A DNA stretch of 64,000 nt from Nostocoides_A vanveenii (lineage in GTDB: Bacteria > Actinomycetota > Actinomycetes > Actinomycetales > Dermatophilaceae), in NCBI RefSeq assembly GCF_039531165.1, contig NZ_BAAAPN010000059.1:1-64000 (forward strand), written 5' to 3'. Positions within the stretch are counted from its first letter, which is position 1; every line of letters starts with the position of its first letter. This document shows positions 23,825-32,090 of this stretch, one piece after another. The translations under genes and the position numbers were made by a program. The notes below the pieces were generated by a model. The model was not told the origin of the DNA. It worked only from the letters and a program-made list of their open reading frames with translations, and searched no databases.

Positions 23825-24862
23825 ATGACCAACCAGCACTCCACCGCGTCGTCGAGCCCAGCCATGTCGACGTACGAGCGTCAACGGTGGGACGAACTCC
23901 AGGCAATTTGGGCGAAGAAGGCGGAACGCAGGAAGGTCCTCCCTGCGCCGGCGAAAAAGGCGCTCTCAAGCGCCACCGACCGTACAAAGCGTGCGGCTGT
24001 CAGGACCGGCCAGGCCGTCGCTAACGCGACACCGACGATGGTCAAGGATTTCGCTGGCGTCACCCTGGACACGGCCCTTGTTCCCACCGCCGAGGGTCTT
24101 GTTCGCGTCCTGGAACTCGCCAACGAGTGGGTCGTGGAACTCTCCGATCCCGAGCGTGTGCTGAAACATCACCGCAAAGCGGGTCGCCCCGTCGCCTCGA
24201 TCGAAGACCTACGGTCACTCGATCTGGAGGTCTTGGACGAGGTCACACGCAGAATGGCGCTCCGCTGGCGGACCGTGGGCGCGGGAGAGGGCGCTGCCCT
24301 CGGCGCACTCGCCATGATCCCGGTGCCAGTCGTCGCCAGCGCCGGGGCGATCACCGCCGATCTGTTAGTGATGCAGGCCCTGACGGGGGCGGTCGCCGCA
24401 CGTGCCTGCTACGCCTACGGGTTCGACGCGCGCGACCCCGACATGAAGCACATGATCGACAAGATGGTGACCCGCTCATATCGGAACCAAGCCGCGAAGG
24501 CACGAACGACCAGGAGTGCCGGTGCAGCGTTCAGGGCTTCCAAGGATCGCCTCAACTGGAGCAAGAAGCTCCGCGAAGACCACCGCCTCATGGCCGCCAT
24601 GGAGAAGCTGCTCAAGCAGGTCGGCGACGGGAGCCGGGTCCCGGTGAAGAACGCGCGCATGGGGATGCCCCTTGTTTCGATCTTCGTCGGCATGGGCACC
24701 AACTCATACGTGCTGGGGGACACCGCGAAACATGCACAGAACTACGCCGCGACGATGCTGCTTGCTCGGAAGCACGACCTGCCGTTGCCGGCCAATCTGG
24801 TGCATGACGCCGATCTGGACGACACCCAAGGAGCCGGCGACGATTCGGAATTCACCGTCTGA
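23825..24862 (+). CDS. EcsC-family protein
   Basis: 345 residues from ATG 23825; an upstream in-frame start at 23786 and a later ATG at 23864 also exist. The sequence matches the EcsC pattern in outline: a basic helical N terminus, DEVTRRMALRWRTVGAGEGA, a hydrophobic glycine/alanine segment (LGALAMIPVPVVASAGAITA), then RACYAYGFDARDPDMKHMI and MGMPLVSIFVGMGTNSYVLG. EcsC proteins are membrane-associated and of unclear function. It stands as a single gene. Confidence 0.75.
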   Translation: MTNQHSTASSSPAMSTYERQRWDELQAIWAKKAERRKVLPAPAKKALSSATDRTKRAAVRTGQAVANATPTMVKDFAGVTLDTALVPTAEGLVRVLELANEWVVELSDPERVLKHHRKAGRPVASIEDLRSLDLEVLDEVTRRMALRWRTVGAGEGAALGALAMIPVPVVASAGAITADLLVMQALTGAVAARACYAYGFDARDPDMKHMIDKMVTRSYRNQAAKARTTRSAGAAFRASKDRLNWSKKLREDHRLMAAMEKLLKQVGDGSRVPVKNARMGMPLVSIFVGMGTNSYVLGDTAKHAQNYAATMLLARKHDLPLPANLVHDADLDDTQGAGDDSEFTV

Positions 24863-24888
24863 CTGAGCCCGCGGTTCATACTTGCCAC

Positions 24889-25056
24889 ATGAGCGCCACC
24901 GACGACGACACCGACGCCACCTGGCTCTGCCACGGCTGCGGCAGCTACGCCGTGCCCGAGACTGAGGACGAATGCCCCGAGTGCGGTTTCGATCGGACGT
25001 CCCTCGACCCGGACGACCCCTACAGCGGCGAGAACGCCGGGTTCCAGTTCGGCTGA
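24889..25056 (+). CDS. Zinc-ribbon mini-protein
   Basis: 55 residues, highly acidic, with two CxxC pairs: CHGC (about 14-17) and CPEC (29-32), a rubredoxin-like zinc ribbon. It follows the EcsC gene by 26 bp. No strong ribosome-binding site is seen; its clear zinc ribbon is the main support. Function unknown. Confidence 0.6.
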   Translation: MSATDDDTDATWLCHGCGSYAVPETEDECPECGFDRTSLDPDDPYSGENAGFQFG

Positions 25057-25084
25057 ACGCTCCGACTGCCCATCACCACGGGAT

Positions 25085-26227
25085 GTGATCAGGCGGATGG
25101 ACCCCGTCAACGATCGTCAGCGTGATGTTCTTGCCTGGATCGGCGACGGATGCCCGAGCCGGGACTGGCCCGACTACACCCATCGCGCGTCTGCCCGTGC
25201 ACTGGCCGGTCGCGGCCTCGCGAAGGTCAGCGGCCACGGCCCCACTTGGAAGGCGACGATCACGGACCGTGGTCGCGCCTACCTGGATCACGGCCCGGGG
25301 CCGCGCCCGAAGGCGAAGCCAATGCCGCGCACCGGCCCTCCGGCCCCACGGTCACCAGGCCGCCCCGAGTCTGCGCCTATGGCACCACCGGACCCGCCTG
25401 CGGTGCCGGTGCCGACGACGGACAACTCTGCACACGCCGTGGCGAAGACCCTGACTCGACGGACGGATCTCTCCATCTCGCAGGCCATCCGTGGCAGGGC
25501 TGTCGGGCTGCTCCAGACACTCGCCTACGAGGCAGCTCGTCGCGGGTTCGACTGTTCCGTACCAGAATCCGGCCCGGTGCTCGTCCTGACGATCAACCAC
25601 ATCGACGTCGAGTTCACGCTGCACGAGGAGAAGGTCCGCGGGACCGCCGTCGCCGAGGAAGACCGCGCCAAGGTCAGGTACTCCTGGCAGCGGGCACCGC
25701 TCCAGCGCGTCGAGCAATGGACAGGCCGCCTCGTCCTGACCCTCGTGAAGGACCCCTACAACAGGGCGTTCTGGGCCGACCGGAAGCGGTGGACGTTGGA
25801 GAGCCGCCTGTCGCTGGCACTCGACGCCGCGGAGGAATGGGCTGGGATCGTCAAACGTAGGCAGGACGACGCCGAGGCCGCGAGGCAGGAGCGGCGTCGG
25901 CAGTGGGAGCAAGCGGTGCCTCAGGCCAAGACCGACTATGTGGACTCGCTCAACCGGGAGCGAGTCACCGCGCAGCTCGAGGCGATGCACCGGGCTGCGG
26001 ACCTGCGCGCGTACGCCGACGCCGTCGAGAACGTCTTGCCGGGGCTCGCCGACCAGGAGCAGTCCGCGGCTCGCGAGTGGGCCTCGTGGATCCGGCTCGA
26101 GGCCGACCGCTGCGATCCGCTGCTCGTGACCGCCGAGCTCCGGTACCACCGTCCCGAGAACCTGCCGTGGGTCGAGGTCGACCGGTTCATGCCGCGCGGC
26201 ATGAGCAGCCTCAAGCCGCCGGAGTGA
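25085..26227 (+). CDS. Conserved-looking hypothetical protein
   Basis: 380 residues (GTG 25085, or ATG 25097). The first 65 residues look like a winged-helix-type fold (RQRDVLAWIGDG, RALAGRGLAKVSGHGPTW). A Pro-rich linker (75-120) leads to a domain with LTINHIDVEFTLHEEKVRG and a long coiled-coil stretch of Arg/Glu (about 260-300). I do not recognise a named family. The layout suggests a nucleic-acid-associated accessory protein. Confidence 0.75.
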   Translation: MIRRMDPVNDRQRDVLAWIGDGCPSRDWPDYTHRASARALAGRGLAKVSGHGPTWKATITDRGRAYLDHGPGPRPKAKPMPRTGPPAPRSPGRPESAPMAPPDPPAVPVPTTDNSAHAVAKTLTRRTDLSISQAIRGRAVGLLQTLAYEAARRGFDCSVPESGPVLVLTINHIDVEFTLHEEKVRGTAVAEEDRAKVRYSWQRAPLQRVEQWTGRLVLTLVKDPYNRAFWADRKRWTLESRLSLALDAAEEWAGIVKRRQDDAEAARQERRRQWEQAVPQAKTDYVDSLNRERVTAQLEAMHRAADLRAYADAVENVLPGLADQEQSAAREWASWIRLEADRCDPLLVTAELRYHRPENLPWVEVDRFMPRGMSSLKPPE

Positions 26228-27082
26228 TCAATCGGGTTGCACCCGAAGCATTTCGACCGTCTCGCCCAGTGCCATCGCCAGGCGGTCCGCGTCTGCGCTG
26301 TGGCCGTGCTTCCGAAGTGCCGCGATCGCGTCCTCCGCGACGAGCCCTACCCGATGAATCTCCTTGCGCAGCTCCGTCAGCTCGTCCCACCTGTCGACGG
26401 CGTCGACACCGCACCACGCGCGACGCAGCTCACGCGACTGCCGGTAGCCGTTCTCGTCCTGCTCCCGCACGATCGCGACCTCCTGTTCCAGGTCTCGGTA
26501 GGCGTCCCGCCTGCGCCACCGGAAACCGTGGATCAGCTCGTCCTGCAGACGTCGCTCCTCCTCTGCGATCTCACTCAGCACCCGGTCGGGCATGCGGCGC
26601 GCGAGTGCCTGGGCAACCGCGAGCTTCACGGGCCAGGGCGCTACTACCTCCCCGTCCTCTTCGAAAGACACCGGGTGGCCCGTCAGGTCGTCAGCCGGTA
26701 GGCCCGACAGTTCGCTCAGCGCAGCGACATCACGGATCCTGATCACACCCCAGACATCTTCCGCGGCGACCTCCAGCGGGACGAGGAGGTCGAACACGGT
26801 CTCCGCAGCCATCGCCTCAGCGTCGTCGTTTCGTGGCCCGGGCGCGCACACGGCGTCCCATCGCTGCTCGCGCGCGACGAACGTCTCAGCGTCGGCCCAC
26901 GGCACCTTCAGTCGTGCCGGCGGCACCCATTCCTCGCGTCCCTCCGCGTCCTCGCCCTCGAAGCGGATCCGCACACGGGAAGGTTTCTGGGTCCCGTGAC
27001 GCACGACCCGCACCGGCACCAGGGGATCAACACCCCGTGCCCGGTACGCCCAGACCTCATCCACCACCGGGTCCACTGTCAT
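26228..27082 (-). CDS. Hypothetical protein
   Basis: 284 residues, its stop abutting the convergent gene at 26227. The N-terminal 60 residues resemble a small beta-barrel (VWAYRARGVDPLVPVRVVRH; VRIRFEGEDAEGREEWVPPA), and the rest is helical and charged, ending in a heptad-like region. No family recognised. Confidence 0.75.
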   Translation of the reverse strand: MTVDPVVDEVWAYRARGVDPLVPVRVVRHGTQKPSRVRIRFEGEDAEGREEWVPPARLKVPWADAETFVAREQRWDAVCAPGPRNDDAEAMAAETVFDLLVPLEVAAEDVWGVIRIRDVAALSELSGLPADDLTGHPVSFEEDGEVVAPWPVKLAVAQALARRMPDRVLSEIAEEERRLQDELIHGFRWRRRDAYRDLEQEVAIVREQDENGYRQSRELRRAWCGVDAVDRWDELTELRKEIHRVGLVAEDAIAALRKHGHSADADRLAMALGETVEMLRVQPD

Positions 27083-27175
27083 CCCTCGCCGCCCTCCGAG
27101 TAGCAGTCACTCCCCGTTGTGCATTGTGGCTAGCCCCGCGCCAGCCCTCACACCCATGCCTCCGGGGTGCTTGAC

Positions 27176-27541
27176 TCAGGCCGCCGGCGACTCCCCCTCG
27201 ACCGTCTCGGAGTGGGCAGCCCGATACGCCGTCACGACGGCATTCGGGATCTGTCCATGGTCGGCGACCTCGTAGCCCTCGGCCTTGGCCCAGGCGCGGA
27301 TCTCCGCCCGCTCCTCAGGCGTCGTCTGCGGCACGCGCCGCGGGGTCGACGGCTTCGCCGACATCGGGCCCAGCTTGCGACCCCTTGCGACGTACGGCGC
27401 GAGCACCTCCTCCAGGGCCGCTCGCTCGGCCGGCGTCATGTCGAGCTCGAGGACCTCACCCTTGATGCCGAGCAGGGTCGTCTCGGCACCGGGCTCACCG
27501 CTGATGTCGGACTCCACGATCTTCATGTTTCGAGTAACCAT
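27176..27541 (-). CDS. Diverged Lsr2-like protein
   Basis: 121 residues; GAAGGAG lies at good distance before ATG 27541. The C-terminal DNA-binding part EERAEIRAWAKAEGYEVADHGQIP aligns with Lsr2, but the RGR motif that inserts into the minor groove is replaced by HGQ. The N-terminal part also diverges from the standard Lsr2 dimerisation domain. It may be a modified or antagonistic partner of the Lsr2 at 18855. It is followed by an unannotated 93-bp gap toward the next gene. Confidence 0.8.
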   Translation of the reverse strand: MVTRNMKIVESDISGEPGAETTLLGIKGEVLELDMTPAERAALEEVLAPYVARGRKLGPMSAKPSTPRRVPQTTPEERAEIRAWAKAEGYEVADHGQIPNAVVTAYRAAHSETVEGESPAA

Positions 27542-27556
27542 CTGCTTGCTCCTTCG

Positions 27557-28219
27557 TCAGTTGTCCAGGCAGCCAGACTGCTGGAACATTGAGGCGAGGC
27601 CTTCCTCAGCCTGCTCAGGCGATGCCGCCCCCCGCTCAATCTCGTCGCGGATGATGTCGAATTTGTCCTGGGGCATCCCCAGGCACTCGGCCATCTCCGC
27701 CTCCGTCATCGAGTCCAGCTTGGTCCGGATCTCTGCACGCTCCGTCTCGGCAGCACTCGCCTCGTCCTGACGCTTCGTCTCACGCTCCTGCTTCTCAGCG
27801 GCTGCGTCCGCGCACTGCTGGTCGAACTGCGACTTCGACTCACCGGCGTCCTGGCGCGTGAACGTGTCCGGCTCGTCCCACTTGCTGGGGTTGGCGTCGT
27901 TGCTCGAGATGGTCACCGACGACTCGGTGAACGTCACAGTGTCGTCGCCCTCGAAGCGACCTTCCTCCAGCCAGACCACGAGGTTGCGTTCGTCGTTGAG
28001 CTCTCCGACGCTCGTCCCCTGGTTCTCGCCCTCGCACTGCATCCGGGTGTACGTCAGCTTGTCCCCGTCGATGACGACGCTGGTGAGGTCGTCGCTGTCC
28101 TCGGCGAAGTAGTCACCGTTACCGCTGGAGGCGTCGTCGCTACCGCACGCCGCGAGACCGATGCCGAGTGCGATGAGGACGGACGTCCGTGCCGCCTTGC
28201 TGGTGATTGTCGTGGTCAT
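27557..28219 (-). CDS. Lipoprotein
   Basis: 220 residues with GGGGAGAA before the ATG. Lipoprotein signal with lipobox LAAC (cysteine near residue 25). The folded part includes IDGDKLTYTRMQCEG and VVWLEEGRFEGDD, similar to the lipoprotein at 13630-14265. A Glu/Gln-rich helix and a C-terminal Cys-containing segment (MFQQSGCLDN) follow. Only 15 bp separates it from the Lsr2-like gene, so the two may be co-transcribed. Function unknown. Confidence 0.78.
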   Translation of the reverse strand: MTTTITSKAARTSVLIALGIGLAACGSDDASSGNGDYFAEDSDDLTSVVIDGDKLTYTRMQCEGENQGTSVGELNDERNLVVWLEEGRFEGDDTVTFTESSVTISSNDANPSKWDEPDTFTRQDAGESKSQFDQQCADAAAEKQERETKRQDEASAAETERAEIRTKLDSMTEAEMAECLGMPQDKFDIIRDEIERGAASPEQAEEGLASMFQQSGCLDN

Positions 28220-28398
28220 GCAGTTCTCCCCTGGTTGGCTGAGGTTCGCTGGACTGGCCGCTCCGTGGGACAGGCCGGCCACCAGTCGGAACCCCCGCCC
28301 CATCGAGCACGCCCGTGACGAGTCGATTGCGGACAAGATAACCGGATAGGCGCTTTTACGCCACTGTGCAAAGAACGCGCCATGGTGATCGTTGAGGG

Positions 28399-28665
28399 AT
28401 GCCGACACCTGTCCCGGACCTGCGCGCACTGGGCATCGAGATCGCGAGACTCAGACACGAGGAGAACTTGTCGATCGACCGACTCGCGGAGGCGGCCGAG
28501 GTCCACCGCAAGACCCTCATCCAGATCGAGGCCGGCCGAGTCGCAGCGCGGATCTCGACCCTGCACGCCATCGCCCACGCTCTGGGCGTGCCACTCAGCG
28601 AACTGGTGACCCCGCTGTGCGCCAGGCATCAGAAGTCGGTGCGGACACCAGCGCCGATCATCTGA
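28399..28665 (+). CDS. XRE-family helix-turn-helix regulator
   Basis: 88 residues with a standard XRE domain: GIEIARLRHEENLSIDRLAE, AAEVHRKTLIQIEAGR, ISTLHAIAHALGVPLSEL. It lies upstream, on the same strand, of the phosphoribosyltransferase-DprA cassette and is its likely regulator; the 307-bp gap makes this an inference. Confidence 0.85.
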   Translation: MPTPVPDLRALGIEIARLRHEENLSIDRLAEAAEVHRKTLIQIEAGRVAARISTLHAIAHALGVPLSELVTPLCARHQKSVRTPAPII

Positions 28666-28972
28666 CCTCGCAGGCCGATCAGCTGGTGCCAGCCCATGAC
28701 CTGACTGATCGCGGGCACGAGGACCTTGTCCCAGCGGTCCCCAAGTCGGTGCGCCATGAGTGTTGGCCGGTGCAGAGCCGTCCTGCTCGAGGTGACATGC
28801 CGTCGAGCCCAACAGGTAGCGACGAGTGGCCCACAAGCCGATCGATCAGTGGCGCTTGGGTGTCGGTCAGGGCACGATGCACACTCGCCATCCCGGTGCG
28901 CCAGAAGCGAAAAGCAGCAGAGTCACTCCCCCGCGGCTATGGTCGAGTCCATCACTCTCAGGGGGCGCTGTC
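28666..28972. other. Intergenic region between XRE gene and PRTase cassette
   Basis: About 300 bp with no convincing gene. A short minus-strand frame (28629-28757, 42 codons) overlaps the XRE 3' end but has no supporting signal. The stretch probably holds the cassette promoter, though no consensus -35/-10 pair stands out. Confidence 0.4.
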
Positions 28973-29785
28973 ATGACATACCACTCGTTCACTCGACCCG
29001 GATTCGCCGGAGGACGACACACGGTGAACGACTGGATGGACTGGATGCTGGATCAAGCCGACTTCCTCATGCCGGTCGGCCCACACCACCAACTCGGCTG
29101 CGAACTGTGTCACGGAGCTGTGGGGTTCATCGGAGACGGCCCGAACGTGTGGCCGCGATGCCCCCAGTGCCGTGGGTACGGCGACGTCATCGACAGACTC
29201 GTGCCCATCACCTACAGCATCGACGCGGGGCTTGAGTCGGCGTTGCATCGCTACAAGGATTTCGGAGCAGCGTGGCGCTGGCTGCGATTGCCGCTGGCGT
29301 GCCTTGTACACACCTTCCTTACCGAGCACGGCTCGTGCATCGATCAGGCCGCGGGCACGATCGACGTAGCTACGTGCGTTCCGTCGAACAACCAGGACCG
29401 CGCCTTTGACCACATCGACGGGTTCCTCCGTGGGGCCGTGAGAGGCGACCCATCCCTGGATCGCTTCGCTTGGGAGCCAGGTCTCGTCAGCAGGGACCCG
29501 GCAACGAGCAGGCCAGAGCGTGGCGAGCTGAAACCGTCGGCCTACCGGGTCTCGCGGCAGTTGGAACCGGGGTCGGCCGTGCTGCTCTTCGACGACACGT
29601 GGACCTCAGGATCGTCAGCTGCCAGCACGGCAGCCGCCCTGAAGGCGTCAGGAGCCGGCGACGTCACCGTGCTGACGCTCGGGCGACAGTTGCGGTCAGA
29701 TGGTGAGTGGGGGACGACCCCAACACTGTGCAAGGACCGACGTCAGAGGTCTTGGCGTCGCGACCAGTGTGTGCTGTGCTGCTGA
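28973..29785 (+). CDS. Zinc-ribbon ComF-like phosphoribosyltransferase (first)
   Basis: 270 residues; AGGGGGC lies before ATG 28973. A zinc ribbon (C43-x2-C46 and C63-x2-C66) is followed by the ComF-like segment ITYSIDAGLESALHRYKDFG (79-98) and a type I PRTase domain with PRPP loop VLLFDDTWTSGSSA (203-216). A C-terminal Cys cluster (CVLCC) is unusual. ComF-type proteins are tied to DNA uptake, but here the gene pairs with a DprA-like protein and a second PRTase in a defence-rich island. The acceptor substrate of the transferase is unknown. Confidence 0.82.
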   Translation: MTYHSFTRPGFAGGRHTVNDWMDWMLDQADFLMPVGPHHQLGCELCHGAVGFIGDGPNVWPRCPQCRGYGDVIDRLVPITYSIDAGLESALHRYKDFGAAWRWLRLPLACLVHTFLTEHGSCIDQAAGTIDVATCVPSNNQDRAFDHIDGFLRGAVRGDPSLDRFAWEPGLVSRDPATSRPERGELKPSAYRVSRQLEPGSAVLLFDDTWTSGSSAASTAAALKASGAGDVTVLTLGRQLRSDGEWGTTPTLCKDRRQRSWRRDQCVLCC

Positions 29786-29861
29786 CCACCCGGAGGTCTT
29801 CCGAGGGAGGTTCACTCCACTGTCGGTGCGCGGTGGCAGGGTGAGGTTGGAGGTGGAGTCC

Positions 29862-30818
29862 ATGGATGTCTCGCAGCGCCGGCTGTCCTACGCTGGGCAG
29901 ATGAATACCGCAGCCCTGCAGGAGCATGCAGCCCTCGTGGCGATGCTGCGCACGCTCGCCAAGGGTGAGCGGTGGGCCTCGGTAACCGAGCGCGTTCTTG
30001 AAGCAGGCAGCGCCGTCAATGCGTGGCAGGAGAAGACTGCCGATGCTCTGCTTCCCGACCCCCAGCTCGATGCCGCCCTCGAAGGAGCCAAGTCCGATGT
30101 GCGTGCGTGGGGCGAGGCGGGCTGGCGCATGGTCGGGATTCTGGACGATATTTACCCGGCGCGCCTGCGCGAGATCCACCAAGCGCCCCCGTTCCTCTTC
30201 GCGTCAGGCGATCTCCGGGCACACGACCCCGCCATCGCCGTCGTCGGATCCCGGAACGCTTCCGCGCGTGGGCTCGACATCGCGGCTTCCATCGCAACGA
30301 CCCTGGTGAGTGAGGGAGTCACCGTTCTGTCTGGTCTCGCCGCAGGCATCGACGCCGCCGCCCACACAGCCGCGTTGGCCGCTGGCGGGCGGACCGTTGC
30401 GATCATCGGTACAGGGATCTCCAGGCAGTATCCGGCTGCGAACAGGGAGCTCCAGTACGAGATCGAGTCCCGGGGCCTGGTCCTGTCCCAGTTCTGGCCA
30501 GAGGCTCCGCCGCAAAAGCACAGCTTCATCATGCGTAACGCCGTCATGTCCGGCTACGGCCGCGCCACCATCGTCGTCGAAGCCGGCGAGCAGAGCGGAG
30601 CGCGCGCCCAGGCCAGGCTCGCTGTCGAACACGGCCGGCCCGTCATCCTGACCGAGCAGGTCGTGAACGCCAATGATTGGGCTCGGAAACTCGTGAAACG
30701 TCCAGGAGTCCATGTGGCAACTGGTATCGACGAGGCCCTCGCTATCGTGCGCGACGTCCTCAATCGGGAGCACGCGGTGGGTCAGCTGCTGGATGACCTC
30801 GTCGGCATCGGCCTGTGA
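29862..30818 (+). CDS. DprA/Smf (SLOG-superfamily) protein
   Basis: 318 residues. ATG 29862 is chosen for its strong GGAGGTGGAG; ATG 29901 is an alternative. The Rossmann-like DprA domain shows AIAVVGSRNAS (about 124-134), SGLAAGIDAAAH (159-170), GTGISRQYPAANREL (183-197), HSFIMRNAVMSGYG and VVEAGEQSGA. It has no C-terminal winged helix. Classical DprA loads RecA on incoming DNA; SLOG relatives bind or cleave nucleotides. It sits between two PRTase genes and overlaps the second by GTGA, so it probably acts with them rather than in housekeeping transformation. Confidence 0.88.
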   Translation: MDVSQRRLSYAGQMNTAALQEHAALVAMLRTLAKGERWASVTERVLEAGSAVNAWQEKTADALLPDPQLDAALEGAKSDVRAWGEAGWRMVGILDDIYPARLREIHQAPPFLFASGDLRAHDPAIAVVGSRNASARGLDIAASIATTLVSEGVTVLSGLAAGIDAAAHTAALAAGGRTVAIIGTGISRQYPAANRELQYEIESRGLVLSQFWPEAPPQKHSFIMRNAVMSGYGRATIVVEAGEQSGARAQARLAVEHGRPVILTEQVVNANDWARKLVKRPGVHVATGIDEALAIVRDVLNREHAVGQLLDDLVGIGL

Positions 30819-31582
30819 CGAACGAACCCACAGCGCACATCGGGTCCGCGCTCGTCGAAACTGCAGGAGGATTCCTTCGCAATCCCGGCGGCCCGGGCAC
30901 CTGCACACGATGCTTCACCCCAACACTCCCTGGGCCGACATGTCCCGGCTGCCGCGGTGCCGCCATGCTCGAGGACGGCATCGACCTGCTCGGGGTGGTG
31001 ACGTATGCGGGGTACCTCGACCCGATCGCCCAGTCCGGGCACGTGATGCGCGGGTACAAGAACCCTGCGATCCCTCGCGGTAGCCACTGGCAGACCGTCA
31101 GGCTGATGGCTGCCTTGGGTCTCCTGTGCCACCGCGACTGCCCAGGCAAACTCCTCGGACAGCCCCCGACGGCGTGGGCCACCGTGCCCTCGCTCCCCGC
31201 GACGCCGCAGCCTCAGACGCACCCCCTCAACGAGATGGTGCGGCAGCTGGCACGGCAAGGCGGCCACGAAGTGGTGCTGGAAGCCAAGGGTCACGTGCAG
31301 AATCCCAGAGCCATCAACGCGAGTCACTTCACCGTTCGCGCCGATTCCGCCCGCGGACGCCACATCCTGCTCATCGACGACACCTGGACCGGCGGGGGCC
31401 ACGCAACTTCTGCGGCGATGGGACTCAAGGCGGCTGGAGCAACGCACGTATCCGTACTTGTTCTTGCCAGGTGGCTGTCGATCGGTTGGGAAGCCACCAC
31501 AACGGCTTGGGCAAAGCGCGCCCTGACGGCACCTGACTTCCGCCCCGACGTCTGCCCGTGGACGCAGGGTTCCTGTCCCTAG
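30815..31582 (+). CDS. Zinc-ribbon ComF-like phosphoribosyltransferase (second)
   Basis: 255 residues, from GTG in a GTGA overlap with the DprA gene. Same layout as the first PRTase: zinc ribbon C30-x2-C33/C43-x2-C46, a YK-containing ComF-like segment (VMRGYKNPAI, 77-86), PRPP loop ILLIDDTWTGGGHA (184-197), and a Cys-containing C terminus (CPWTQGSCP). The two enzymes are clearly related but diverged, suggesting a duplicated, possibly heteromeric pair. The substrate is unknown. Confidence 0.83.
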   Translation: MTNEPTAHIGSALVETAGGFLRNPGGPGTCTRCFTPTLPGPTCPGCRGAAMLEDGIDLLGVVTYAGYLDPIAQSGHVMRGYKNPAIPRGSHWQTVRLMAALGLLCHRDCPGKLLGQPPTAWATVPSLPATPQPQTHPLNEMVRQLARQGGHEVVLEAKGHVQNPRAINASHFTVRADSARGRHILLIDDTWTGGGHATSAAMGLKAAGATHVSVLVLARWLSIGWEATTTAWAKRALTAPDFRPDVCPWTQGSCP

Positions 31583-31690
31583 CCCGAGGCCACTCAAACC
31601 GATCCGACCCAAGCCGTCAGGTCTCGGATTCGCAGGTTCCGCTCCGCATCGACCGGAGCGATGATGGGCATGACGAGGAGGTGAGCACTC

Positions 31691-31882
31691 ATGACAATCA
31701 AGGTGACGCCCGACCAGGTCGACAATGCTCGACTGCTCATGGCTCTAGACAGGGCAGACGGTCGTACATCCGACGAGTGGGTCGTGCGCCTCGCGAACGC
31801 CAGACCCGCAACACCGGTGGAGCACCCGCATACGCCGCTTGACGACCCAACCGCCGCACCTGAACCCGAACCCCGCGACTGA
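31691..31882 (+). CDS. Small hypothetical protein, last gene of cassette
   Basis: 63 residues with an excellent GAGGAGGTGAG before the ATG, so translation is likely. Begins MTIKVTPDQVDNARLLMALD with a helical core (residues 7-33) and a Pro-rich acidic tail. It lies 108 bp after the second PRTase on the same strand. Function unknown. Confidence 0.65.
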   Translation: MTIKVTPDQVDNARLLMALDRADGRTSDEWVVRLANARPATPVEHPHTPLDDPTAAPEPEPRD

Positions 31883-31935
31883 ACTCTGGACTTCTCGCGC
31901 TGCAAGGACGAGCGAACGGCCGTAGCGTGCCCGGC

Positions 31936-32034
31936 ATGGGTGGGGACAGCGACCGAGGCAGGATCCCGGCGTGGGTATTGCTGGCGCTGCTGCTGTTCGT
32001 GGTCTGCCTGCTCGTCGGCGACCCCTTCGGGTGA
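31936..32034 (+). CDS. Possible single-pass membrane peptide
   Basis: 32 residues: charged start, then the hydrophobic helix WVLLALLLFVVCLLVG and a short tail. No clear ribosome-binding site. An 8-bp inverted repeat follows (CCGTGGCG at 32041-32048 with CGCCACGG at 32059-32066). It could be a membrane effector of the cassette, but it may be chance. Confidence 0.35.
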   Translation: MGGDSDRGRIPAWVLLALLLFVVCLLVGDPFG

Positions 32035-32090
32035 GGGACGCCGTGGCGCTCCACGCACCGCCACGGCATCAAACTCCACTCGAGGTCGAC

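Noticed and set aside
28629..28757. 42-codon minus-strand frame overlapping the XRE gene end
   Set aside because: Reads somewhat protein-like but lacks a start signal and overlaps a better gene.
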